Both the position numbers and the translations under genes were made by a program. The notes beneath the pieces were generated by a model that saw nothing but the letters and a program-made list of their open reading frames with translations, was not told the origin of the DNA and did not search any database. A stretch of DNA of 64,000 bases from Stieleria magnilauensis (lineage in GTDB: Bacteria > Planctomycetota > Planctomycetia > Pirellulales > Pirellulaceae), in NCBI GenBank assembly GCA_007753675.1, contig CP036432.1:7008233-7072232 (forward strand), read 5' to 3'. Each line of letters begins with the position of its first letter. Position 1 is the stretch's first letter. Positions 9,151 through 18,896 of the stretch are shown in pieces.

Positions 9151-11736
9151 TCATCTAACTTTCAAGTTGTCTTGGACCGGGACGAGGCAACTTTTTCGAA
9201 CCATGCGAACGATCTGTTTCGCCGTGTCTTCGTCGTCGCAGTGACCGGTGACGACCAACTCTCCGCCCCGCAGGGACACGACAACGCTGGCCGTCGGAAA
9301 GGCTTGATCGATCGAATCGTTCAGCAACTCGGTGTGCGCGGCGACCTTGTCACCGATCGCATCGACCCCTTCGCTGACTTGAATTTGAAAGGTTTGTTTG
9401 CGAGTCGGCTCGCCGTCGGTGACATCCGCCCAGATCGTCAATTCGGTCTGGCCCGTGCCGGTACCGATCAATTTGATCTGGTTGGCACTGGAAGCGAACG
9501 CCTGGCAGACGTCCTTGTTTTCGATCGTGAATCGCCGTACTCGACCGCCGATCGTCATCGATCGCACCTGGGCACGTTTGAGTTGCAGGACGACCGCGGC
9601 GCGTTGTCCGCCGGAGTCTTGCGTGTGAGCCCCTTGCGACGATGACAGGTTCGGGTCGGGAACGGTCACATCAATTCGTTTCTGCTCCGGTTCGATCGAG
9701 CGACGCATGATGCTGTGGCGAGACGACGCGAGCCGTGCGCGAGTGCTCGAAGGCGTCGTGCGGTTGGGCGGTTGAACGGCCGCGGTGCGAGACGCGCCGA
9801 CGTGTGACGGATTGACCGCGACCGGAGCCGCGATCAACGGGGTTTCATCGGTGCCGATCTGTTCGATACCCGGGGCGACCGACGTGACGATCGCGTGCCC
9901 AGGGGCCTGTGCCGGCAACGCTCTCCGTTCGGGCTGGCTGGCAACGGGCTGGCTGGCAACGGGCTGGCTGGCAACGGGCTGGCTGGCAACGGGCTGGCTG
10001 GCAACGGGCTGGCTGGCAACGGGCTGGCTCAGCGGCGTTCGGCTGGCAACGGGATCGCGTCGGGAAATGGTTTGATTCGCGTCGCGTTTCGGCTGGACGA
10101 TCGAGCCGACCGGAGCAGCGTCCTGGACGTCATTGGAGCGATCTTCCAACGTTTGGGCGACGGCCGCCTTGGGGACCAACGGCATCTCCGCCTCCTCAGC
10201 GGATCCCAAGCTTTCGCTGATCGCGGCCGAGGTGGGACGGTCCGTTACCGATTCATCCTGGCGCGCCGCTGGAGCAGGTTCAAAACGAATCGGATCGATC
10301 GTGGATTGCACCACCGCGTTGTCGCTATCGCCGAATTGCAATTCGATCGGCGGCGTCGCGATCGCGACGGTTTTGCGTTGCAGCAGTACCGGGACCTGTG
10401 AGTCCGCTTGCGGTGTGACGTGCTGTTCGGCGTTGATGACGCGAGACTTGGCCGTCAGCGGCACGCGTGCTCGGTTGCTGACCACCAACTCGTCGACCCC
10501 AGTGTCGTCGGCTTGGTCCGCATCGACATCGGACGGGGCCATCGTCTCAGCAGCGGCGACCGCATGGTCACCGAGTGGAGCCAAGGCTTCGGCGGCAAAA
10601 TTCACCGCCGGAGCGAGTTTCACCGGCGTCTCAGCGGCAACCGGTGGCGTCGCGGGCTGCGAAGCTTCGGGCTGCGATGCTTCGGGCTGCGATGCTTCGG
10701 GCTGCGATGCTTCGGGCTCTGACGTCTCGGGTTCGGTTACCGCGGGCTCCGCGTTCGGATCCGTCTGCATCGGTCGCTCAGCAACTTGCTCAGCAACTTG
10801 CTCAGCAGGTGCCTGAACGCTGGATGTCGATTCCCCTTCGAGTTCGACAGCGTTGTCGGTGGGTGGGACTGCCGCGACCGAAGCGTTTGTTGCTGGAGTC
10901 TCTGTTGCCGGGATCTCAGTGTCGGATTCGACTTCATATTCGCTGGTGAACGCATCACCGGCTTCGGCCGTGTCATCGGACAGGGTGAAGAAAATCGGTT
11001 GCGTTTCTTGGATCGGCGTCTGCTCGTCGCGGGCGTCGGCGACCGGAATGACACGTGAATCCTGTTCGGCGGCGATGCCGATGGGCGCGGTGTGCCCGGC
11101 GGTCAGCCGAGACGCGGCGTTGGATGACGATGCGGGCCGGATCGGCGTGGCCGCACCGGTCGGGATCGCCAACGGCGCCGGAGAGTTGATGGCCGCTGTT
11201 TTAGCCGCCCAAGACAGTTGTGCTCGATCGGGTGAATTCGGCTGGGCGAACGTCTCGGCGGGGACAGGGCCGAACCGGTCAAAGGCCTCGACCTGAGTCG
11301 CGGGGACGTGCTCGCTGGATCCGAGCGCGATCAGCGGTCGGTCGCTGACGCCGGTCGCTGACGAGGCATGGAACCGCGGATTTTGCCGCACGCGTCCCAC
11401 CGGGGACGCCGCCATCGACGGATGGACGCCGGCCGTGGACGCAGACCGGACCGCCCCGTGGGCGGGAGTCGCCGGAGCCTGTTCGGGCGTGACAAACGGA
11501 TTGGACTGGACCGCGCCCACGGGCATCGGGGATGCAGTGTGTGCACCGCCATGGACGATTCCCGGCGTGGTGTTGTTTTGATTGAAGAAACGCGATTGGA
11601 TCATCCCGCCCTGCGGTTGTTGACCGCCCGCAGTAGAGCCGGACGCGACCAACACCGCCACCAGAACCGCTCGCTTGGCGATTCGTTTGGATGGGTCGCC
11701 GTTTTGGCTTGTCATTTTCGCGTTGTTCACACGCAT
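9151..11736 (-). CDS. Long disordered protein with pilus-assembly N domain and BON-like domain
   Basis: The 861-residue protein has a signal-like N-terminus (RAVLVAVLVASGSTAGG), then about 650 residues of Pro/Ala/Ser/Glu-rich low-complexity sequence. Two tandem blocks of 5-residue repeats (PVASQ and QPEAS types) occur in it. The last 150 residues are ordered: VRSMTIGGRVRRFTIEN...IKLIGTGTGQTELTIW matches the N-terminal domain of secretin/pilus assembly proteins, and VVVSLRGGELVVTGHCDDED resembles a BON domain. These modules suggest a periplasmic part of a secretion or pilus machine, but no secretin, ATPase or prepilin gene is adjacent. It is followed by BBP7. Confidence 0.75.
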   Translation of the reverse strand: MRVNNAKMTSQNGDPSKRIAKRAVLVAVLVASGSTAGGQQPQGGMIQSRFFNQNNTTPGIVHGGAHTASPMPVGAVQSNPFVTPEQAPATPAHGAVRSASTAGVHPSMAASPVGRVRQNPRFHASSATGVSDRPLIALGSSEHVPATQVEAFDRFGPVPAETFAQPNSPDRAQLSWAAKTAAINSPAPLAIPTGAATPIRPASSSNAASRLTAGHTAPIGIAAEQDSRVIPVADARDEQTPIQETQPIFFTLSDDTAEAGDAFTSEYEVESDTEIPATETPATNASVAAVPPTDNAVELEGESTSSVQAPAEQVAEQVAERPMQTDPNAEPAVTEPETSEPEASQPEASQPEASQPEASQPATPPVAAETPVKLAPAVNFAAEALAPLGDHAVAAAETMAPSDVDADQADDTGVDELVVSNRARVPLTAKSRVINAEQHVTPQADSQVPVLLQRKTVAIATPPIELQFGDSDNAVVQSTIDPIRFEPAPAARQDESVTDRPTSAAISESLGSAEEAEMPLVPKAAVAQTLEDRSNDVQDAAPVGSIVQPKRDANQTISRRDPVASRTPLSQPVASQPVASQPVASQPVASQPVASQPVASQPERRALPAQAPGHAIVTSVAPGIEQIGTDETPLIAAPVAVNPSHVGASRTAAVQPPNRTTPSSTRARLASSRHSIMRRSIEPEQKRIDVTVPDPNLSSSQGAHTQDSGGQRAAVVLQLKRAQVRSMTIGGRVRRFTIENKDVCQAFASSANQIKLIGTGTGQTELTIWADVTDGEPTRKQTFQIQVSEGVDAIGDKVAAHTELLNDSIDQAFPTASVVVSLRGGELVVTGHCDDEDTAKQIVRMVRKSCLVPVQDNLKVR
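9931..10029. repeat. 15-bp coding tandem repeat, 6.6 copies
   Basis: Six identical units of GGGCTGGCTGGCAAC and a partial seventh lie inside the pilus-N domain gene and encode repeated PVASQ on the reverse strand. A second 15-bp block at about 10670-10720 in the same gene encodes EASQP. Exact identity points to recent slippage. Confidence 0.95.
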
Positions 11737-12075
11737 GCCGCGTTCCTAGGTCCCGGTGATTTCGGCCCCAATGAACCACGTTCGGTTCATCGAAAGGATG
11801 TGCCCCCCTCGGCACACCGACGGCACACAGTGATTGCGCACTGTATGTCCGTTGGTTTACGTATCGGATGCGTGTTGGCGCGACATTAACGATTCTCGGG
11901 CCTCTAGCACCTGTAACGCTGGAATCGTTTGTCGCGGCCGTGCGGCCATGGATTGGCTCCACGGGTCACACAAAAAGCCCGGAATCGATAGGATTGGACC
12001 AGACGTGTCACGACCGGACACGACAACAACGCCGCAGGCTTAAAAACGGATTTTCACCAGGGGGGCTGCTTCGCC
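11737..12075. other. Divergent intergenic region, no gene seen
   Basis: This 339-nt gap separates the reverse pilus-N gene from the forward nuclease operon and must hold both promoters. I see no convincing coding sequence, RNA or clear promoter consensus in it. Confidence 0.6.
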
Positions 12076-14988
12076 GTGTCATTTGATCTTTTTCCCGAAT
12101 TGCTGTGCCGACGCGAGTTTCTGGGCTGGGATCGGCCCTTGCTGCCCGGGGTGGTCCGCTATTTCATCGATCAGGCGGGCGAAACCGGCCGTTTGGACTT
12201 GAGCGACTGGATTTGCGTGCTGCCGACGGCACAGTCGATGCTGCGTTTTGGTCGGCTGTTGCAATCGGCGGCCGATGACCAGGGACTCGACTATCTCGCG
12301 CCCCGGATCACCACGTCGGGAGAATTGGCCGAATTGCTCTACCAACCCGAGGCCCCGATCGCGATCGAGTTCGAGCAAACACTGGCCTGGGCGCGGGTGT
12401 TGCAACATCGCGACGCCGAGTCATTGCGACCACTGCTGCCCGTGCTGCCGGAATCCGATGCGATCGGCCCCTGGCTGGAACTCGCCGGGACGTTGCGGCG
12501 ATTGACGGCCGATCTGGCGGCCCACGAGGTGAGTTTCGCGGACGTGGTTTCGGTCACCGACAGCGATGCCGAGCAAGCCCGCTGGAAACTGCTGCAAGAA
12601 CTCTTCGAACTCTACCTTGGCGAACTTGCCACGGCCGGGCGCAGCGACCCACACCAGCAGCGTCGGCGTGCGATCAAACGAAAAACGATTCGGTCGGGAC
12701 GCTTGATCGCGCTGGTCGGCACCAGTGACCTCAATCCATCGATTGCCAAGGTGATCGCCGAAGTCGAACGCGACGTCGTGGCCTTCATCGCGGCCCCCCA
12801 GGACAAGGAAGCTTGCTTTGATTGGCTCGGCTGCCTCAAGCCGGACGCCTTTGCCGATTTCCAATTGCCGCTGACCGACGACCATCTGGTGCCGGCCGGC
12901 GATATCGCCGATCAAGCGACCGCGGTCAGCGAGGCAGTGACGGAATTTGCATCGCGTTATCAACCTGCACAGATTGCCGTCGGCGTGACCGATGATTCAC
13001 ACGTCGCCGCCACCGAAATGCAACTCGACGGATGCGGGTTTTCGACCTACCGGCACGTCGGCTGGACCGTCGCCTCAACCGCCGTGGGGCGACTCGTTTC
13101 ACTCACCGCCACCTTGGTCGCCCGGCCGACCTGGCGATCGCTCGCGGCACTGGTGCGGCACGGCGATGTTCATCGTTTCCTCCTCGCTCAACTCAACGAA
13201 CCACAAAGCGACGCGGCAGAGCAGGACTACCTGATTCCGCTCGACCAGATGCTTGCCAATCATCTGCCGGTGCGACTGTCCGATCCGTTACCGCCGGCGG
13301 CGCTGAAGCACTATCCCGCGGCGGAACAACTGCGCCGTGCCGTCCTTGCCTGGCTCGCGCCCCTGATTCCCAAGCACCTGTCCGACGGACCGCGACCGAC
13401 CCAACCGATCGCCGACTGGTGCGACCGGCTGCTGCACTGGCTGGAATCGATTTACGCCGACTTGGGAACTGTCGACCTGGAAGCTGCCGGCCTGCGAACC
13501 GCCGATGCGACTCGGCCCGATCGCCGGTTGACCGTCGAAGCGGTCGCCAAAGTCCGTGATCTTTTGACACGCTTCACCAAACTCAGCCGCCACTTGGACG
13601 CGCCCGTCACCGCCGCGTCGGCGTTGGAAATGATCACCTCACGTCTATCCGATCTGCGTGTCGGGCAGAACCAGAACACCGATGACATACAAATTCATGG
13701 CTGGTTGGATTTGGCATTGGATGATTCGCCGGCAATGGTCGTGGTCGGTTTCAATCATCCCTTCGTGCCCTCGGCGGTCACCAGTGATCCGTTTTTGCCC
13801 GGTTCGCTGCGTTCGCGACTGCGAATCGCCGACAACGAACGCCGCTATGCCCGTGATCTGTATGCGACGCAGTTGCTGCTGTCGACACGCCGAGACATCC
13901 GAATGATCGTGGGCAAGCATTCTGCCGACGGAACACCGACGCCACCCAGCCGTTTATTGTCCGCTTCATCCCCCCCAGACGTGGCTCGGCGAATCCGGAT
14001 GCTGCTGGCCGGAACGCGCGACAAGGTCAACGTTTCGCACCGCTGGGACAGCGATCGCAAAACGACGGATCTTCCCATTCCAGAATTCCATCCTGACGAA
14101 TGCCCCGTCAAATCGATGAGCGTGACGGCTTTCAAGGCCTACCTCGAATGCCCCTATCGGTTTTACCTGCGACATGTGCTGAATCTGAAACCCGTTGACG
14201 ACTTGGCCCGCGAGCTGGCCGCCAACCAGTTCGGCGACTTGGTCCATGCCGCGGTCGAGCACTTTGGGGAGTCTGCCGAGAAAGACGAAGCCGACGAAAA
14301 GCGAATCTTTGAATCGTTGCGCCATCACTTGCACCAATACGCAGCCGACCAATACGGCGATCACGCCGAAAGCGCCGTCCGGCTGCAAGTCCGTCAAGCC
14401 GAGCGGCGCTTGCACTTCGTCGCCGCCGAGCAAGCCAAACGCATCGAGCAGGGTTGGAGAATTCATGCGACCGAAGCCAGCGTCGAAGAATCCAAAGGCG
14501 CTTCGATCACCGTGGACGGAAAAAAAATGGGATTGCGAGGGCGTTTCGATCGGATCGACCGCAATGTTCAAACCGGACAATGGGCGATCTTGGACTACAA
14601 GACCCACGGCCACAAACCGGAGAAAAAACACCTTCGCAAAAACCGCGACACCGGCCAATACGAATGGATCGATCTGCAATTACCGCTGTACCGAATGATG
14701 GTGCCCTTTCTCGGCATCGAAGCGCCGCCGCAAGAGGTCCAACTGGGCTATTTTAATGTCAGCGACAAAGCGGACGAAACCAAAATCAATATCGCGGAAT
14801 TCGACGAACCGCTGATGGAACAAGCCAAGGATCTGATTCATCAATGCGTCCGCCGAATCTTTGCCTGTGATTTCGCCCCCAGCGACCAAGGCGTGATGTA
14901 CGACGATTACGAAATGATTCTGCAGACCGGAGTTGCCAGTCGCATGCTGGCCGGTACGGCGATCGCGGAAGGAGACAACGAGCAGTGA
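12076..14988 (+). CDS. AddB-like PD-(D/E)XK nuclease
   Basis: The 970-residue protein resembles the AddB subunit of bacterial double-strand-break-processing helicase-nucleases. The N-terminal two thirds look like an inactive helicase scaffold: VLPTAQSMLRFGRLL stands where a Walker A would be, with no GKT. The last 300 residues form a RecB-type nuclease: SVTAFKAYLECPYRFYLRHV (from about residue 680), a His in FGDLVHAAVEH, the Asp in GRFDRID, the D-x-K in ILDYKT (about residue 838) and LQLPLYR. The CxxC cluster cysteines of classical AddB are not seen. A GTG start at 12076 opens the operon. The stop overlaps the next gene by 4 nt. Confidence 0.85.
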   Translation: MSFDLFPELLCRREFLGWDRPLLPGVVRYFIDQAGETGRLDLSDWICVLPTAQSMLRFGRLLQSAADDQGLDYLAPRITTSGELAELLYQPEAPIAIEFEQTLAWARVLQHRDAESLRPLLPVLPESDAIGPWLELAGTLRRLTADLAAHEVSFADVVSVTDSDAEQARWKLLQELFELYLGELATAGRSDPHQQRRRAIKRKTIRSGRLIALVGTSDLNPSIAKVIAEVERDVVAFIAAPQDKEACFDWLGCLKPDAFADFQLPLTDDHLVPAGDIADQATAVSEAVTEFASRYQPAQIAVGVTDDSHVAATEMQLDGCGFSTYRHVGWTVASTAVGRLVSLTATLVARPTWRSLAALVRHGDVHRFLLAQLNEPQSDAAEQDYLIPLDQMLANHLPVRLSDPLPPAALKHYPAAEQLRRAVLAWLAPLIPKHLSDGPRPTQPIADWCDRLLHWLESIYADLGTVDLEAAGLRTADATRPDRRLTVEAVAKVRDLLTRFTKLSRHLDAPVTAASALEMITSRLSDLRVGQNQNTDDIQIHGWLDLALDDSPAMVVVGFNHPFVPSAVTSDPFLPGSLRSRLRIADNERRYARDLYATQLLLSTRRDIRMIVGKHSADGTPTPPSRLLSASSPPDVARRIRMLLAGTRDKVNVSHRWDSDRKTTDLPIPEFHPDECPVKSMSVTAFKAYLECPYRFYLRHVLNLKPVDDLARELAANQFGDLVHAAVEHFGESAEKDEADEKRIFESLRHHLHQYAADQYGDHAESAVRLQVRQAERRLHFVAAEQAKRIEQGWRIHATEASVEESKGASITVDGKKMGLRGRFDRIDRNVQTGQWAILDYKTHGHKPEKKHLRKNRDTGQYEWIDLQLPLYRMMVPFLGIEAPPQEVQLGYFNVSDKADETKINIAEFDEPLMEQAKDLIHQCVRRIFACDFAPSDQGVMYDDYEMILQTGVASRMLAGTAIAEGDNEQ

Positions 14989-17507
14989 GCACCGAAATCA
15001 CCTCCCACGACCGTTCCCCCAGCGACGTGTTCCTCGACGGCAACCTGCCGCCTGTCTTGGTGCGGGCGTCGGCCGGTACGGGGAAAACGTATCGTTTGAC
15101 CGCACGACTGTTGCAGATTCTGTTCCAGGGAGCGGCCCCCGAATCGATTCTCGCGACTACGTTCACACGCAAAGCGGCAGGCGAAATTCTGGAGCGGATC
15201 CTGTTGACGTTGGCCGAAGCCGCTGATCCGGAAAACGATGCGGCGCTGGAGGATCTGCGCCGGCAGGTCGGCCTGGAAACATTGCCCCGCAGTCTGTGTT
15301 TGCAACTGTTGCAGCGTCTGGTCGCAAACATTCATCGCATCCGCATCTGCACCTTGGACAGCTTGTTCACCCAGCTGGCCAAGTCGTTTCCCTTTGAATT
15401 GCAACTGCCGCCGGTTTGGCGACTGACCGACGAGATCGAAGAAGCATGGTTGCGCGAACGCGCGATCGATTCGATGGTCTCAATGCTACAGCCCGGCGAG
15501 TTGGCGACTTTGTTGGCGATGCTCAGTAAAGGTGAAACCAAACGCTCGATCGTTCGTGAGCTGATTCAAATCGTCTCGGGCGCGTACACGAAAGCGCGTC
15601 AGACGGCGCCCGAGGCGTGGACCAATCTGGACGCGCCCACCGCGCCCGATGATGCCGCGTTGACGTCCGCCGCCGGTTCCTTTCGCCTGTCCGAGCCGCC
15701 CCAGAAAACGGTTCGCGCCAAACTCGATGCGATGGCTGAATTACTTGAGACGCGTCAATTCGATTCGTTGGCGACCGAAACGCTGATCAAGAACTATGCC
15801 AAGGCCAAACGCAGCGGCGAGCCGACGAAATTGGGCCGATCCGCGCTGCCCGACGGCCTGGATGACGCTCTGGGCGCGTTGTACGCCGCCGCGCGTTCCA
15901 ACACCCTTTCGCTGTTGGCGGCACAAAACGACGCCACCGGTCAGGTGTTGGCGTTGTACGACGGACAAGTCGCGCAGCTGAAACAATCCTTGCGAACACT
16001 CGGCTTTGACGACATCGCCGTGCGGTTGGCGAAACAGTTTGCCAAGGTCGACCACCGCTCGATCAGTCGACGCCTGGACGGCGCGATCGACCATGTTTTG
16101 TTGGACGAATTCCAAGACACCTCGCCGGCCCAGTGGCAGGTCCTTCGGCCGCTGGCGTTTCGATCGGCCGATGCGGCCATCGACCCCGATCCCGATCCGG
16201 AAGCCGCGGTCAAACGCTCGTTTTTCTGTGTCGGGGACACCAAGCAAGCGATCTATGGCTGGCGCGGCGGCGTGGCGGAAATCTTCGATGCGGTCAGTGC
16301 CGAGATCGGCGGCGTCGAATCGATCGAACAGAACACGAGTTTCCGCAGCAGCCCGGTGATCATGGATTTGATCAATCGCGTTTTCAAGAACCTCTCGCGA
16401 CACAAGATCGCCGACGCCGCCTCCGACGGTCACGACGCCGACAAGGCGACCTACGAAGCCCGCGCCGTCAAGCAGTTCGCCAAACGGTTCCCGCAACACG
16501 TGGCGTTCAAGGCTTCGTTACCCGGTTACGTTCGCATGGAGACCTGCGAAAAGATCGACAGCCGCGACGGCGCGGAAAAGACGCAGGCCTGTTATCAGTT
16601 GGCTGCCCGACGCATTGCCGAACTCTCGCGCGCCGCGCCGGATCGTTCGATCGGTGTCCTCACGCGAACCAACAAAGGCGTCGCCAATCTGATCTTCCTG
16701 CTGGAACAACTCGGCGTCGACGTCAGCCAGGAAGGCGGAAACCCGTTGGTCGATTCCGCCGCGGTCGACTTGGTCCTGTCGGCATTCATGATGGCTGAAC
16801 ATCCCGCCGATGGTCGCTGGAAGTTTCATGTCGACCATTCTCCACTGGGTCAGGTCGAGGGCATGTCGGCCGGCTACGTCAGGGATCTGGTCACCGAAGT
16901 CGGGATCGCACGTGCCGTCCAACACCTGGCCGCGGCCCTCGCACCGGTGTGCGGCCCCCGCGATACCACACGTTTGAAACAATTGGCCCAGTTGGCGGTT
17001 GCTTATGAGCCCAACGCGACCGACCGCTTGCGAGATTTCGTGCGAATGGTCCGCGAGAAACGAGTCGAACGACCGCAATCGGCTGCCGTTCGCGTGATGA
17101 CGGTCCACCAATCCAAGGGATTGGAATTCGACGCCGTGTTCTTACCAGAGTTGGACGGCAATCTGACCGGCCAACCACCGCTGTGCATCGCAGACTCGCG
17201 AAATCTGACCGAACCGCCGGTCGGGCTCTCACGTTTCTTGACCAGCGAGGCCTGGCACTTTCTGGACACCCGCTGGCGCAAAGCGTTCGGGCGTGATGCG
17301 GCGGGCAAAATGACCGAGGCGCTGTGCCTGATGTACGTCGCGATGACACGCCCTCGCCAGGCGCTTTACATGGTCGTTCAACCCTGTAAACCTGACGACA
17401 AAAAACCGGCTGCGTTGATCCACGCGGCGTTGGGCGTGGACACGAATCCCGGCGAAGGAGAAACGGTATTGTATGAAGACGGAGATTCGAATTGGTATGA
17501 ACGTTGA
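14985..17507 (+). CDS. AddA/RecB-like UvrD-type helicase without nuclease domain
   Basis: The 840-residue protein is predicted to be the motor that unwinds broken DNA ends. SF1 motifs are intact: Walker A RASAGTGKTYRL (residues 28-39), the TFTRKAAGEI motif, Walker B LLDEFQDTSPAQW (about 374), FFCVGDTKQAIYGWRGG, MTVHQSKGLEFDAVFLPEL (about 705) and YVAMTRPRQALY (about 781). Only about 55 residues follow motif VI, so the C-terminal nuclease domain of AddA/RecB is absent; the neighbour supplies the only nuclease. GTG start, overlapping the upstream stop by 4 nt, which indicates translational coupling. Confidence 0.9.
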   Translation: MSTEITSHDRSPSDVFLDGNLPPVLVRASAGTGKTYRLTARLLQILFQGAAPESILATTFTRKAAGEILERILLTLAEAADPENDAALEDLRRQVGLETLPRSLCLQLLQRLVANIHRIRICTLDSLFTQLAKSFPFELQLPPVWRLTDEIEEAWLRERAIDSMVSMLQPGELATLLAMLSKGETKRSIVRELIQIVSGAYTKARQTAPEAWTNLDAPTAPDDAALTSAAGSFRLSEPPQKTVRAKLDAMAELLETRQFDSLATETLIKNYAKAKRSGEPTKLGRSALPDGLDDALGALYAAARSNTLSLLAAQNDATGQVLALYDGQVAQLKQSLRTLGFDDIAVRLAKQFAKVDHRSISRRLDGAIDHVLLDEFQDTSPAQWQVLRPLAFRSADAAIDPDPDPEAAVKRSFFCVGDTKQAIYGWRGGVAEIFDAVSAEIGGVESIEQNTSFRSSPVIMDLINRVFKNLSRHKIADAASDGHDADKATYEARAVKQFAKRFPQHVAFKASLPGYVRMETCEKIDSRDGAEKTQACYQLAARRIAELSRAAPDRSIGVLTRTNKGVANLIFLLEQLGVDVSQEGGNPLVDSAAVDLVLSAFMMAEHPADGRWKFHVDHSPLGQVEGMSAGYVRDLVTEVGIARAVQHLAAALAPVCGPRDTTRLKQLAQLAVAYEPNATDRLRDFVRMVREKRVERPQSAAVRVMTVHQSKGLEFDAVFLPELDGNLTGQPPLCIADSRNLTEPPVGLSRFLTSEAWHFLDTRWRKAFGRDAAGKMTEALCLMYVAMTRPRQALYMVVQPCKPDDKKPAALIHAALGVDTNPGEGETVLYEDGDSNWYER

Positions 17508-17579
17508 CCTCAATCCTCCCCGGCAAAAAAAGTGACTTTCATCTGACGATTTGTGTAGCCCCCGATCCCCCACACACCC

Positions 17580-18896
17580 TTGACCACACGAAAGATTCTT
17601 CACGCCGCGGACATTCATTTGGACAGTCCGCTCAAAAAACTCGACCGCTACGACAGTGCGCCGTCCCAGCGGATTCGCCGCGCGTCGCGTCGCGCGCTGG
17701 AAAACCTGACCGCGTTGGCCATTGACGAAGACGTCGATCTGGTCGTGATCGCAGGCGATTTATACGACGGTGACTGGCCCGACCAAAACACCGGATTGGC
17801 CTTCGTCAAGGAGGCCGCCAAATTGGTCACCGCCGGAATCCCGGTGCTGGTCATTCGCGGCAACCACGACGCGGCGAACCAAATGACGGCTTCCCTGCCG
17901 CTGCCCAAGAACCCCGACGGCAGTGACATTTTTCTGCAAACGGGAAAGGCGGAATCGAGGTTCTTGGAAGACATCGGCGTCGCCGTTCATGGACAATCCT
18001 TTCGCAGCCGCGCCGAAAAGTCGAACATGGCGGCAAAGTACCCCGATGCCGTTTCGGGAATGTTCAACTTGGGCATGCTGCACACCGGGCTGGAAGGTGC
18101 CACCTCGCACGCGCACTACGCGCCATGCACCCCGGCCGAATTGACCGAGAAGGGCTACGACTACTGGGCGCTCGGCCATATCCACGTCCGCGGCGACCAC
18201 CAAATCGAAGGCGGGCCACCGATCGTGTTCAGTGGCAACTTGCAAGGCCGACACATCGGCGAACAAGGTCCTAAGGGCTGCGTCTTGATCGAAGTTGATG
18301 CCAGGAACCGTTGCCGATACGAGTTCCACCCGCTGGACGTGTTGCGTTGGCACGAATGCGTGATCGATGCGAGTCAAATGCAGGATCGCGATGAAATTCT
18401 GGATGCCTACCAGGGCTGGCTTTCCGAACAAATCGATGCCTGTGACGGCCGCTTGCTGGTCGCGCGGGTTCGGTTGACCGGGCAGTCGTCTCTGCACGCG
18501 GCGCTGCATCAAAACACCGAGTGGATTCGCGCGGAACTGCAGGCGATCAGCGTCGCCGCGGGCAACGAGCAGGTTTGGTTAGAAGACGTCAAGATTCGAA
18601 CCGCAATGCCGACCGACCAAAAGATCGCACTCGATTTCGACGGGCCGCTCGAAAGTCTGGAATGTGTGCTCAACAGCCTGCGCAACGACCCGACACTTGC
18701 CTCCGTGATCGAACAAGAACTTGCCGGGTTGTCGAAGAAACTCCCCAAGGAATTGAAGGGCGACGAAGACCAGGCGGCCTTTCCGTTTGGCGATGACCAA
18801 TGGGTCGCGGGGCTGGTTGAATCCGCCGCGGCCGACGTCGTCGGACGACTTCAGCAAGACGAATCGACCACCGGCGCGGCAGGAGCCAAGAAATGA
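17580..18896 (+). CDS. SbcD/YhaO-like metallophosphoesterase
   Basis: The 438-residue protein is a calcineurin-like phosphoesterase of the Mre11/SbcD type, expected to cut DNA with two metal ions. Motifs in order: ILHAADIHLDSPL (residues 6-18), IAGDLYDGDW (about 60), VIRGNHDAANQ (about 98), and the late YWALGHIHVRGDHQ (about 196). The C-terminal third is the capping and partner-binding region. The start is a TTG at 17580, because the beta strand leading to the first motif follows directly. It overlaps the downstream ATPase by 4 nt (ATGA), as SbcD/SbcC and YhaO/YhaN pairs do. Confidence 0.88.
   Translation: MTTRKILHAADIHLDSPLKKLDRYDSAPSQRIRRASRRALENLTALAIDEDVDLVVIAGDLYDGDWPDQNTGLAFVKEAAKLVTAGIPVLVIRGNHDAANQMTASLPLPKNPDGSDIFLQTGKAESRFLEDIGVAVHGQSFRSRAEKSNMAAKYPDAVSGMFNLGMLHTGLEGATSHAHYAPCTPAELTEKGYDYWALGHIHVRGDHQIEGGPPIVFSGNLQGRHIGEQGPKGCVLIEVDARNRCRYEFHPLDVLRWHECVIDASQMQDRDEILDAYQGWLSEQIDACDGRLLVARVRLTGQSSLHAALHQNTEWIRAELQAISVAAGNEQVWLEDVKIRTAMPTDQKIALDFDGPLESLECVLNSLRNDPTLASVIEQELAGLSKKLPKELKGDEDQAAFPFGDDQWVAGLVESAAADVVGRLQQDESTTGAAGAKK

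Noticed and set aside
9785-10401. Forward ORFs with repeated GLAGN or GWQRA motifs
   Set aside because: They are antisense readings of the 15-bp repeats in the pilus-N domain gene.
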